Part shown: one piece after another, positions 25,313 through 33,600 of the stretch
How positions within the stretch are numbered: position 1 is the stretch's first letter
How the letters are laid out: the number at the start of each line of letters is the position of its first letter
Assembly: GCA_014238285.1 (NCBI GenBank)
Contig: JABABK010000009.1
Location: 50,958-93,312 of the forward strand
From: Hellea sp.
GTDB lineage: Bacteria; Pseudomonadota; Alphaproteobacteria; Caulobacterales; Maricaulaceae
Direction of reading: 5' to 3'
DNA: 42,355 bases
The notes under the pieces: generated by a model
The model's input: the letters and a program-made list of their open reading frames with translations, nothing else
Databases searched by the model: none
What the model was told of the DNA's origin: nothing
Made by a program: the position numbers and the translations under genes

Positions 25313-26512
25313 ATGATCTCCGTCACCGAAGCCCGCGATTACATTATCAATGCAGCGAAACCGCTCCCCATTGAGGAGATAAAAATCCAGGATGCAGCAG
25401 GCCGGGTCGCGGCAGAAGACATGACCGCCCTTCGGACGCAACCGCCTTTTGATGCCTCTGCTATGGATGGCTATGCCGTTCGCAGCGAAGACGCTAAAAT
25501 GGGTGCCACCCTTAAAGTCATCGGTGAAGCACCCGCTGGAAAACCCTATGGGGATGAAATTGGCGCCGGCGAAGCTCTGCGTATTTTCACAGGCGGGCTT
25601 ATCCCTGACGGGGCCGATCATATCATCATTCAAGAAGACATAGAGAAACATGGTGACGAAATCACTGTCATGTTTAAGCAAAACCCGCCGCGTCATATAA
25701 GGCGGGCTGGCATAGACTTTCAGTTCGGGGACGCCCTTTATGAAATAGGTGATAAACTTGGCGCGCTTCATACATCCGTTTTGGCGTCCGCCGGCATTGA
25801 AACTGTGAAAGTTTTTCGGCGTCCGCGCGTCGCAATTTTCTCAAATGGTGATGAGCTAACAGAAATTGGCGCGCCGGCCAAACGGGCCTCCATCATTTCC
25901 TCAACACCAACAGCGCTCGCGGCATGGCTCACAGAATGGGGAGCGGACGTCGAATATTTAGGCATTGCCCGCGACAATCATCGCAGCCTGAAATACAAAC
26001 TAGATCGCAGCAAAGAATATGACGTCGTAGTTCCCCTAGGCGGAGCATCAGTTGGTGATTACGACCTCGTCAAAGAAGCTTTTGAAAAGGAAGACTATAA
26101 TCCGGTGTTTTCCAAAATCGCTGTTCGGCCGGGTAAACCGACCTGGTTTGGCAAATTAGAAAAGACACATGTCCTTGGCCTGCCTGGCAATCCAGCATCT
26201 GGTCTCGTCTGCGCGCAAATATTCTTACGCCCACTCATCGACGCCCTATCAGGCCTATCCCCTAACTCAGCCATCCCGGTGCAAAAAGCGATCCTAACAC
26301 AACCACTTAAAGCCACGGGTCCGCGCGCTTTATTTTCAAGAGCCTTTGTTGAAATTGGTCAAGACGCCCGCCTTAGCGCAACGCCCTTCCCCCGTCAGGA
26401 CAGCTCTCTGCTTACGCCGTTTGCGAAAGCTAATTGCTTCATCTTCCAAGACGGCAATACAGATGCATTAGGCGTTGGAGATTTATGTAATGTGATGATT
26501 TGGGGCTTGTAA
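25313..26512 (+). CDS. moeA: Molybdopterin molybdenumtransferase MoeA
   Basis: The 399-residue protein begins ISVTEARDYIINAAKPL and shows FDASAMDGYAVR (about residues 45-56), IFTGGLIPDGADHIIIQED, VPLGGASVGDYDLV and the LGLPGNPASGLV loop, all typical of MoeA. It inserts molybdate into adenylated molybdopterin. Domain order and length are normal. It is the last gene of the molybdenum locus; its stop directly abuts the stop of the opposite DUF3857 gene. The palindromic element sits where its leader would be, and no strong SD is seen. Confidence 0.95.
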   Translation: MISVTEARDYIINAAKPLPIEEIKIQDAAGRVAAEDMTALRTQPPFDASAMDGYAVRSEDAKMGATLKVIGEAPAGKPYGDEIGAGEALRIFTGGLIPDGADHIIIQEDIEKHGDEITVMFKQNPPRHIRRAGIDFQFGDALYEIGDKLGALHTSVLASAGIETVKVFRRPRVAIFSNGDELTEIGAPAKRASIISSTPTALAAWLTEWGADVEYLGIARDNHRSLKYKLDRSKEYDVVVPLGGASVGDYDLVKEAFEKEDYNPVFSKIAVRPGKPTWFGKLEKTHVLGLPGNPASGLVCAQIFLRPLIDALSGLSPNSAIPVQKAILTQPLKATGPRALFSRAFVEIGQDARLSATPFPRQDSSLLTPFAKANCFIFQDGNTDALGVGDLCNVMIWGL

Positions 26513-29500
26513 CTACCATTCAGCCCAATACTCAGATGGGCCGTCAATATGAATAGAACGGCCATATTTTTGAAATTCAGACTGCACATCTTCTCGTGAT
26601 GCGATTTCACTAATGTTCTTGCGTAGTCGTTTTTCAAACTCAGAGCTACTCTCTGCGGCCCGCCATGTCGAAAAAACTGGTAACGCACCATCACGAGTTT
26701 TTTTACTTACTAATCGATCTATCAAGATACCCGCAGCTTCAGAGTCTTCTTCAAGACACACAAGCGCTACAAAGTGAGATGAAAGATTGTCTTCATAAAT
26801 GTCTTTCACTGCCGCTCGGTATTCTTTCTTTGCGTCTTCTAGCTCACCTAATTCAGCTCGCGCGCAAGCTTTGGCCTGATGCACAAACATCCAACCAAAA
26901 TCACTGGCACGGAACGCTTCAGATTTTTCATAGGCTTCAGCCAAATTCACAGCTTTTTTAAAACTTCCGCCAACAGTGAGAAGAGAAAGTCGGTTTATCG
27001 CCATGCTGACAAGCTCTGGATCGGACGTCAATCTTCCTTCAATCAAACGCTTAAAAATGTCATCGGCTTCTTGAGACTGCCCGCTCGCTGATAACAAGTG
27101 CGCGTACCTATTCACAAACCAGAATGCATCCGTTCCTTCAGCGTCAATTTTCGACCAGTTATCGATTATTGGCTTTCCGAAATCTATTCCTGCTTCGTAG
27201 GCTCCTGCCATAGACAAGGCTGTCAAATATCTTGTTTTATCATCAAAATCTGCATCCTGTGCTTCAGCCTGCTCTTTCGAAAAAGCAATGAAATCCTCCA
27301 TGCTTTTCGCGAGATCTTTCCCTGAATTAACTTCAATTTTTTCCCATATGGGTTCCATTTTTTTGTCAATGAGGATACTCCGTATAAGAGTTGGATGCCT
27401 CAAAAATTCAAGATATGCAGTAGCAGTCTCAATTTGTCCCTTTTCGACAAGAATTGGGACGGCAGTGTCCATAACAAGATCCGCTTCTTTCATTTCGTCT
27501 TTATTCGCGAGTTGAGCTTTTGCCAAAGCAAGGATTAAATCGTCCCGCGTTTCAAATTCTTCACTTCTATATAACTCACCTAAAAGCCTCCACAACCAAT
27601 CATACTTCACTCGCAAACTACTGTCCGGTAACTCTTCAAACATCCGCTTCAAAATTTGCGCAGATGCGACATCATCATCGTCGCCTCGAAGAATCGAAGC
27701 ATATTTAAAATATGGGTCCGCGTAATCTGGATTATAGAGTGAAAAGGCGTCTTTAAATGCAGGGGCGGCAGCCTTTTTTCTATCAAGCTTTACCAATAAC
27801 GTCGCCCTCAAGGTTTGTATATAACCTCGGAGACCATCCTCAGTAGTATATGTCTTTTCTAAATTATTCAATTTCTCCAGAGCTTCTACATTCGACTTTT
27901 TGCGGATCAAACGTATTATATCATTGATCTGTTCTTCAATCACGGCATCAGGTTCTTCCTTAAGGTCAAATCGAGTTTTAAAATTATCGTTGGCCTGTTT
28001 TGGGTATATGTAGAGTTTAAGAGCATCACTAATTTTATCGGTTTTTTCAACAAGCTCAACTGCATCAACTAATCCCACAGACGGCTTAGTTATTTTTAAA
28101 GAAAAGTCTATTTCTAGCCTGTCATTGATGCTGGCGAACTTACGTTCAAAATTGACACCCTCTGCGAGGTGAACAACGTCCTCAGGCGCAACAAAACGCT
28201 TATTAGGTATTTCAACAACAATTTTATGCTCGAGATTTGTGTTGTTCGTCAAACCCAAAGGAATATTTCGTTCGTTCTCTATATTTGTTGGAAGTTGAGA
28301 ATCCAAAGTCGATGCATAGACATAAAATTTATCCATGACCGAGTTCTTATCGAAATTTTCTTGGTCCAAAAAATAATTTTCACTTATAATAATTACGTTA
28401 TTATCAAAGTCGTCATTGACCTTGATATCACTCTTGCCCTGCAACCCAGAATATAATTTTTCATAATATTCAAGGTAAGACTTGGACAAACCTTTTAGAC
28501 CAGTGGTCGCTAGCTTCTGACGCATGAAATCTGCAGTCGCGTACCTATATTCAGAAACAACCCTAAACTCCATCTCATTCTCGGAAATTCTATATGTTTC
28601 GACAATGGTTGAAGTTGGAAAATCAGGCATGAACAATTCAATTTTTTCGTACTCAGACTGATCTGCTTTAAATGGTAAAACATAGCCGTAATCAGGCTTT
28701 ACAAGGTTGCTAGCGTCACCTCCCTGGAAAGTAAGTGTTGGGTCTAACCAATAAACCGTACCATCGATTTCAGCTCTAACAATCACATGATTAAAGTTAC
28801 TAACGGCGGGAAGATACTGAGGTAAAATATCTCCCGCTGTCGTAGAAACCAATGTAGGAACAGAGCTTACCCCAAGCTCTTGCAATGCAGAGATCAGCAA
28901 TATTGTCTTATCTTTGCAGTCGCCATATCCGCGCGTTAATGTTTCCATAGGTGTACGAGGCTGATAGGCATTTACGCCATTTTCAATTCCAAGATATCTA
29001 ATTTCATCCTGAACCAAACGAAGGGCAGCTACCATTTTAGCTTCTAAACTTTTGTTGTTTCGGGCAATTCCTTTGATTTTCTTTCTATAATCTTCCGGTA
29101 ACGACATATCCACATTATAAACATCTAACCCCCAATCAACGACCTCGTCCAAAGTTTGCATTGTACTGAGTGAAACAGATGAAGACGTTACAATTCCAAT
29201 TGGAATATTCGCAACGCCGTCTTCAATGTTAGGATCCTTGTTGGTAAATGAATATACTGTCAAATCATTCGCATGTGTGATTTTAGGGCGTAAATCCGCA
29301 TTCAAAGTTTCATAAACAAGGGTGGTTTTAGACGGAACAGCAACTTCATAAATTTGGAGTGCCAAAGGGACATCAAAATTCGTCGATACATTATCAAAAT
29401 AGTGTCCGCTCCATAACGGAGTCTCTTGTTTTAGGGTATAAGCAATATCTACAATGTCGCCTACACGAATATCTTCAAGATTGACCAACGACGACAAACG

Positions 29501-30022
29501 TCCATCAATTAGGCCTTCCGAAAGGTTTCCTTCGCGTCTTAACTCTTGTATCTCCACATCAACCAGTCGGTTTTGAATGTCTTTACCTCGAACAACCTTG
29601 ATCAAGTTATAAGACAACTTTGCATGCTCTGGATCAAAACTATGACTAATTTGAGCTGCTGTTTCCAACCCCTCTCGATCAACGACTTTATAGACTAATC
29701 TAGAGAAGAGATCATGGCCTCTCTCATTCACCTGAACTTTATCGACCGAAAGTAAATAGGCAATTCCGTTCTGGACAGAATTCAACTTTTCTTTTGGAAA
29801 CTCTGGTATGTTCTCCAACACAACCCAGCTCGGAATTTCTTCTTTTTGTATACGTTCAGAAAGAATCAAGAGATTATTCTCTGGTTCCACCAAGCTTTCT
29901 TCTGATGCGTGTTCCGCAACAGTATCGTCGGATTGATAAGTTGGTTCATCAGTGTTTTTACAGCCCAAAAGCATGAAACAAACACAAACATATACAGAAA
30001 AATTTCTTGCTAAAACCCACAT
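26513..30022 (-). CDS. Large lipoprotein with DUF3857 and transglutaminase-like domains and a helical repeat tail
   Basis: The 1169-residue protein has a lipoprotein signal ending LLGC (Cys 21). A DUF3857 domain (about residues 75-290) is followed by a transglutaminase-like domain with a probable triad: C369 in YGDCKDK, H412 in NFNHVIV and D427 in WLDPT. A linking beta-rich region follows, and the last 450 residues are helical with TPR-like features. DUF3857/transglutaminase proteins are widespread envelope proteins of unknown substrate. The gene is clearly A+T-richer than its neighbours (20 G+C in the 60 bases from 28201). GAGGAACAGGT precedes the ATG. Confidence 0.87.
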   Translation of the reverse strand: MWVLARNFSVYVCVCFMLLGCKNTDEPTYQSDDTVAEHASEESLVEPENNLLILSERIQKEEIPSWVVLENIPEFPKEKLNSVQNGIAYLLSVDKVQVNERGHDLFSRLVYKVVDREGLETAAQISHSFDPEHAKLSYNLIKVVRGKDIQNRLVDVEIQELRREGNLSEGLIDGRLSSLVNLEDIRVGDIVDIAYTLKQETPLWSGHYFDNVSTNFDVPLALQIYEVAVPSKTTLVYETLNADLRPKITHANDLTVYSFTNKDPNIEDGVANIPIGIVTSSSVSLSTMQTLDEVVDWGLDVYNVDMSLPEDYRKKIKGIARNNKSLEAKMVAALRLVQDEIRYLGIENGVNAYQPRTPMETLTRGYGDCKDKTILLISALQELGVSSVPTLVSTTAGDILPQYLPAVSNFNHVIVRAEIDGTVYWLDPTLTFQGGDASNLVKPDYGYVLPFKADQSEYEKIELFMPDFPTSTIVETYRISENEMEFRVVSEYRYATADFMRQKLATTGLKGLSKSYLEYYEKLYSGLQGKSDIKVNDDFDNNVIIISENYFLDQENFDKNSVMDKFYVYASTLDSQLPTNIENERNIPLGLTNNTNLEHKIVVEIPNKRFVAPEDVVHLAEGVNFERKFASINDRLEIDFSLKITKPSVGLVDAVELVEKTDKISDALKLYIYPKQANDNFKTRFDLKEEPDAVIEEQINDIIRLIRKKSNVEALEKLNNLEKTYTTEDGLRGYIQTLRATLLVKLDRKKAAAPAFKDAFSLYNPDYADPYFKYASILRGDDDDVASAQILKRMFEELPDSSLRVKYDWLWRLLGELYRSEEFETRDDLILALAKAQLANKDEMKEADLVMDTAVPILVEKGQIETATAYLEFLRHPTLIRSILIDKKMEPIWEKIEVNSGKDLAKSMEDFIAFSKEQAEAQDADFDDKTRYLTALSMAGAYEAGIDFGKPIIDNWSKIDAEGTDAFWFVNRYAHLLSASGQSQEADDIFKRLIEGRLTSDPELVSMAINRLSLLTVGGSFKKAVNLAEAYEKSEAFRASDFGWMFVHQAKACARAELGELEDAKKEYRAAVKDIYEDNLSSHFVALVCLEEDSEAAGILIDRLVSKKTRDGALPVFSTWRAAESSSEFEKRLRKNISEIASREDVQSEFQKYGRSIHIDGPSEYWAEW

Positions 30023-30048
30023 ACCTGTTCCTCAAAATCTGAATTTCG

Positions 30049-30076
30049 ATTATAACTAATAATTCTACCTGGGAAA
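30049..30076 (-). promoter_or_regulatory. Candidate promoter of the DUF3857 lipoprotein gene
   Basis: On the minus strand a perfect TATAAT (30049-30054) lies 16 bases after TTTCCC (30071-30076), about 27 bases before the start codon. The -10 box is convincing and the -35 box weak. Confidence 0.35.
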
Positions 30077-30137
30077 CCTAAAACTACTCAACTCTTAAAT
30101 TCCGGCGAACAATTCAAAATTCAATTAATTTGAATGG

Positions 30138-30602
30138 TCAAAACCGACTCCCATCCTTGCGCGCAAATACACGCATGGCTTTACCCGTACACGGGGCATC
30201 CAAATCTACATCCGGATAGTGACAATGATCTTTTTCGGTCGCGCGTGTTCCGATCACTAGAAAACGAACATCAGCATCGGTTTTATTGATCATATGGTGC
30301 CCATTTTCGTCACCACCGGGATGAGCGGTTATATCGCCGGGAGATAGAATCTGCTCACCGTCATCATCAATAAAGACTGGATGGCCGGATAGGATATAGA
30401 CGAGTTCGTCTTCGTGGGAGTGCCAATGTCTTTGCGAGGCCCAAGCGCCGGGTGGGAGAGTTATGATTTTGGCCCCAAACTGCGTTAGGCCTGTTGCGGT
30501 GCTGATATCGATGCCTTCTCTGGCAAGGCAGGGCTCGTCATAGGGCGCGGGATATCCTGTTCCCACGAGAATCGGTAATTTATCAATATCAATTTTTGGC
30601 AT
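30138..30602 (-). CDS. Cupin domain protein
   Basis: The 154-residue protein is a single-domain cupin. The first metal motif is RHWHSHEDELVYILSG, with H59, H61, H63 and E64/E66 as possible ligands; the second half has LSPGDITAHPGGDENGHHMIN with a further His pair. No DNA-binding domain is present. Relatives include sugar or acid isomerase-like cupins of unknown role. It stands upstream of the DUF3857 gene in the same direction, 115 bases apart, and diverges from dapE by 51 bases. Confidence 0.88.
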   Translation of the reverse strand: MPKIDIDKLPILVGTGYPAPYDEPCLAREGIDISTATGLTQFGAKIITLPPGAWASQRHWHSHEDELVYILSGHPVFIDDDGEQILSPGDITAHPGGDENGHHMINKTDADVRFLVIGTRATEKDHCHYPDVDLDAPCTGKAMRVFARKDGSRF

Positions 30603-30653
30603 TTTTCATCTCCACATCTTGCGTCCCAACAGTTTAAGCGCTTTAAGCCTCTC

Positions 30654-31817
30654 ATGTCTATTCAAACCCAATGTGATCCGGTCGAATTTGCTCAGGATCT
30701 AATTCGAATACCCTCCATCACGCCCATTGATGCCGGCGCGCTGGATCTATTACACGGCCACCTCGAAGGTCTTGGCTTTACCTGCACCCGCTACCCATTT
30801 GGGCAAGGCGAAGACCGGGTCGATAATCTCTATGCGCGGCTTGGCACGGATGCCCCTAATTTTTGCTTTGCCGGACACACAGATGTTGTCCCTGTTGGCG
30901 AAATCGGCAAATGGGACAATGCCCCATTTGAAGCCGCCCTTAAAAACGGTGAATTATGGGGCCGAGGCGCAGCCGATATGAAGGGCGCTATCGCAGCCTT
31001 TATCGCGGCGCTGACCAATCTTGTAGCCACAGGATGGGCGCCTAAAGGATCTATCAGCTTTCTCATCACAGGCGATGAGGAAGGTCCGGCGGTCAACGGC
31101 ACGGACAAACTTCTTAAGGCGATTATCGCAAAAGGCGAGGTCATTGATCACTGCCTTGTCGGCGAACCGACCAATCCGGACGCCCTTGGCGATATGATCA
31201 AAAATGGCCGGCGCGGGTCACTGAATGCCCAGTTGACTGTGACCGGACAACAAGGCCATGTCGCCTATCCCCACCGCGCCAGCAATCCTGTGCCGGTCAT
31301 CATGAAACTATTGACCCGCCTACTCGCGCGCAATCTTGATGACGGAAATGAATTTTTCCAGCCGTCTAATCTGGAAGTGACGTCGATTAATGTGGCCAAC
31401 ACAGCCCATAATGTCATCGCGGACACAGCCAAGGCTCAGTTTAATATTCGCTTTAATACAGAGCATCGCGGCGATGATCTTAAAGACTGGATCCGAAAAG
31501 AAGTCGCCGAAGTCCAAGCAGATTTTAACGGAGAAATCGACGCCGACCTTCGGGTTACGGGCGAAGCGTTTCTAACCAATCCCTGCGGATTCACGGATGT
31601 TATCCAGCAGGCCGTTGAAGACATTACAGGCCGACGGCCCGAGCTTTCAACATCTGGCGGTACCTCTGATGCTCGCTATATTACCCATTATGCGCCTGTC
31701 GTAGAATTTGGCCTTGTCGGCGCGACGATGCATCAGGTCAATGAACGGGTTGCCATATCTGATATCCGAACTCTGACTGAAATTTATACTTTAGTTCTAC
31801 AAAGATATTTCGCGTGA
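30654..31817 (+). CDS. dapE: Succinyl-diaminopimelate desuccinylase DapE
   Basis: The 387-residue M20A enzyme has metal and catalytic residues H75 and D77 in CFAGHTDVVPVG, D108 in GAADMKGA, catalytic E142 and metal E143 in GDEEGP, and STSGGTSDARYI near the C-terminus. DapE hydrolyses N-succinyl-LL-diaminopimelate in lysine and peptidoglycan synthesis. dapD of the same branch lies about 5 kb downstream on the other strand. Its TGA overlaps the GTG start of the next membrane protein by four bases. Confidence 0.95.
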   Translation: MSIQTQCDPVEFAQDLIRIPSITPIDAGALDLLHGHLEGLGFTCTRYPFGQGEDRVDNLYARLGTDAPNFCFAGHTDVVPVGEIGKWDNAPFEAALKNGELWGRGAADMKGAIAAFIAALTNLVATGWAPKGSISFLITGDEEGPAVNGTDKLLKAIIAKGEVIDHCLVGEPTNPDALGDMIKNGRRGSLNAQLTVTGQQGHVAYPHRASNPVPVIMKLLTRLLARNLDDGNEFFQPSNLEVTSINVANTAHNVIADTAKAQFNIRFNTEHRGDDLKDWIRKEVAEVQADFNGEIDADLRVTGEAFLTNPCGFTDVIQQAVEDITGRRPELSTSGGTSDARYITHYAPVVEFGLVGATMHQVNERVAISDIRTLTEIYTLVLQRYFA

Positions 31818-32392
31818 ATTTGCCTTTAAATTTACCGGCCCTATTATCCGGATGCTTAAAGGCGTTGGGCCGTAGCAGTGACTGGCCAGATCATTTTGAT
31901 CTCTCCCCTAAGGGTTTGCAGCATTCTTTTATCGCCCTGGTTTTGTCCTTACCATTTTATTATATCTGCGCCGCTGCCGTTCAAATCCAGCGCGCTAAAC
32001 TCGCCGAAGGCGAAGCATCAGCCCTTCCCACGGCAGCGTTTTTTATCATCTGGGTTCTTTACGCGTTCATGTTTGTGCTCTGCGCCTATATATTTTGCCT
32101 CGTCTTTAACAAATCTGATCGTTTTAGACCTTGGGTGATCGTCCGCCACTGGACGTTCTTTTTCGCCGCACTCTTGGCGGCCGCTTTATTCGGCTTAAAC
32201 ATGGCTGGCATGTTACCTTTTATGCCCGTCGTTTACGCGGCTTTCGCGTTATATTTAGGGACCTTGGTCATTGATATTCGCTACGCTCAAAAGATCGCAG
32301 GGTTTGAATGGGGCGCCGCCATTTTCGCTGGATGTATCATTACCGCCATGAGCCTAATGATGATACTGATCGGAGTGGCGCAATACGCTTAG
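31814..32392 (+). CDS. Membrane protein with about five helices, unknown
   Basis: The 192-residue product starts at a GTG overlapping the dapE stop (GTGA), so it is translationally coupled to dapE. It contains about five hydrophobic segments (about residues 35-55, 72-95, 112-130, 135-152 and 165-188) and no recognisable motif. RHWTFFFAALLAAALFG resembles other alphaproteobacterial hypotheticals found next to dapE, as far as I remember. Function is unknown. Confidence 0.8.
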   Translation: MNLPLNLPALLSGCLKALGRSSDWPDHFDLSPKGLQHSFIALVLSLPFYYICAAAVQIQRAKLAEGEASALPTAAFFIIWVLYAFMFVLCAYIFCLVFNKSDRFRPWVIVRHWTFFFAALLAAALFGLNMAGMLPFMPVVYAAFALYLGTLVIDIRYAQKIAGFEWGAAIFAGCIITAMSLMMILIGVAQYA

Positions 32393-32402
32393 GAGATAGA
32401 GA

Positions 32403-32774
32403 ATGCATATGGATTTTACACCTGAAGCGCCTCGTTGTGACGAAATTGGTTTTGATGAATTTTTGAAGGTCGATATTCGAATTGGCACAATCCTAACCGT
32501 CGATGATTTTCCAAAAGCCCGCAAACCCTCCTACCAATTGACCATAGATTTTGGGCCTTCTATCGGAGTCAAAAAATCCTCCGCGCAAATTACCCATCAT
32601 TATAGCAAAGAAGCTTTGATCGGCCAGCAAGTCGCCGCCGTGGTCAATTTTCCAATCCGCCAAATAGCCAATTTTTTCTCGGAAGTTCTAACACTTGGGT
32701 TTGCCGATCGTGACGGGCATATTGTATTGATTGAAACAGAGCAGAAGGTTCCTAATGGATCGCGAATGGCTTAA
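32403..32774 (+). CDS. csaA: CsaA-type tRNA-binding / chaperone-like protein
   Basis: The 123-residue protein matches CsaA throughout: FLKVDIRIGTILTVDDFPKA, SAQITHHYSKEALIGQQVAA and VVNFPIRQIANFFSEVLTLG, ending VPNGSRMA. It is a stand-alone OB-fold tRNA-binding domain like that of MetRS/Arc1p/EMAP-II; CsaA in Bacillus is described as a secretion-related chaperone. TTAGGAG stands 7 bases before the ATG. It follows the dapE-coupled membrane gene by 10 bases and probably shares its transcript. Confidence 0.93.
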   Translation: MHMDFTPEAPRCDEIGFDEFLKVDIRIGTILTVDDFPKARKPSYQLTIDFGPSIGVKKSSAQITHHYSKEALIGQQVAAVVNFPIRQIANFFSEVLTLGFADRDGHIVLIETEQKVPNGSRMA

Positions 32775-32931
32775 AGTGTAGAGCGGTTTCAATTCCGCCA
32801 GTAAGCCGATTATGTTACACCTACTAATCGACGCATAGGTATTGTCCGTAAAGTTTAACTGGCACCTCAACATAAACATTTGATAGATTTATTTATTCGA
32901 AGATGTAGTAACTAGCACCAAGAGAAACCTT

Positions 32932-33600
32932 ATGCCAATTCACACACCTTGGAAGAAAAGTAGAAAGTACGGCGACATCTATGGTGGCCGAAAACGTGCA
33001 AAATTTGCTGATAATATTTTCCGAAGATCTCACTCGATCAAAAAACCTAATTCAACGGATACCCTACCTATTGTAATGGAAGATAATCCATCACGAGATT
33101 TCTTTTTCCCATTGTCAGGTCAAGAGACACTTGAAGCACTTCAGTCTCTCCCCAAACGTGATTATGATGGCATTACTCATATTTGGCTTAGAAGGCCCAA
33201 AAAACAAGATTATATTGAGGGTAAGCTACCGTTTGCGTGGTTTACTTGCGGAAGCGGCGTGCGAGCAATTGTCATATTTGCATGGCCAACTGATCTACAG
33301 ATTGCTTACGGGAATAAACGGCCTTCAAATCAAGTTGTTAATGAACTGACTCGTTTTGGCGCAAAATTAGAACGAAAAGGAAAAGAGTGGATTTCTCAAT
33401 GGAGTAAGGAGTCCGTCAGGAAATTTTATATACATGTTTTGTACCACGAGGTTGGACATCATATAGACTGGTATTTCCGACATTGGTCCCGTGCAAACAC
33501 AAAAGCGCTTGAGGAATATGCCGAACAATATGCATTTGCAAAAACGGCAACGGCGACTCATGTCTACAATCGAATGAAAAAGAAAGAGGCTGATAACTAA
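32932..33600 (+). CDS. Orphan HExxH putative zinc metallopeptidase, A+T-rich
   Basis: The 222-residue protein has no signal peptide and starts with a very basic stretch (WKKSRKYGDIYGGRKRAKF). Near the C-terminus it carries YHEVGHHIDWYF, a zinc-binding HExxH with H172, E173 and H176. About 20 residues later ALEEYAEQYAF (E194, E195, E198) could provide the third ligand, as in gluzincins. I do not recognise a family. The first part is strikingly A+T-rich (19 G+C in the 60 bases from 33001), suggesting acquisition by transfer. Its end overlaps the opposite glycosyltransferase gene by 4 bases. Confidence 0.78.
   Translation: MPIHTPWKKSRKYGDIYGGRKRAKFADNIFRRSHSIKKPNSTDTLPIVMEDNPSRDFFFPLSGQETLEALQSLPKRDYDGITHIWLRRPKKQDYIEGKLPFAWFTCGSGVRAIVIFAWPTDLQIAYGNKRPSNQVVNELTRFGAKLERKGKEWISQWSKESVRKFYIHVLYHEVGHHIDWYFRHWSRANTKALEEYAEQYAFAKTATATHVYNRMKKKEADN

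Noticed and set aside
25262-25771. Minus-strand 169-codon frame opposite moeA
   Set aside because: moeA is unambiguous on the plus strand; the shadow crosses the palindromic element and resembles nothing.
2500-33600. Convergent genes abutting or overlapping (2504/2510, 26512/26513, 33597/33600) as a sign of special regulation
   Set aside because: Tight tail-to-tail packing is common in compact bacterial genomes; no special element is seen at these joints.
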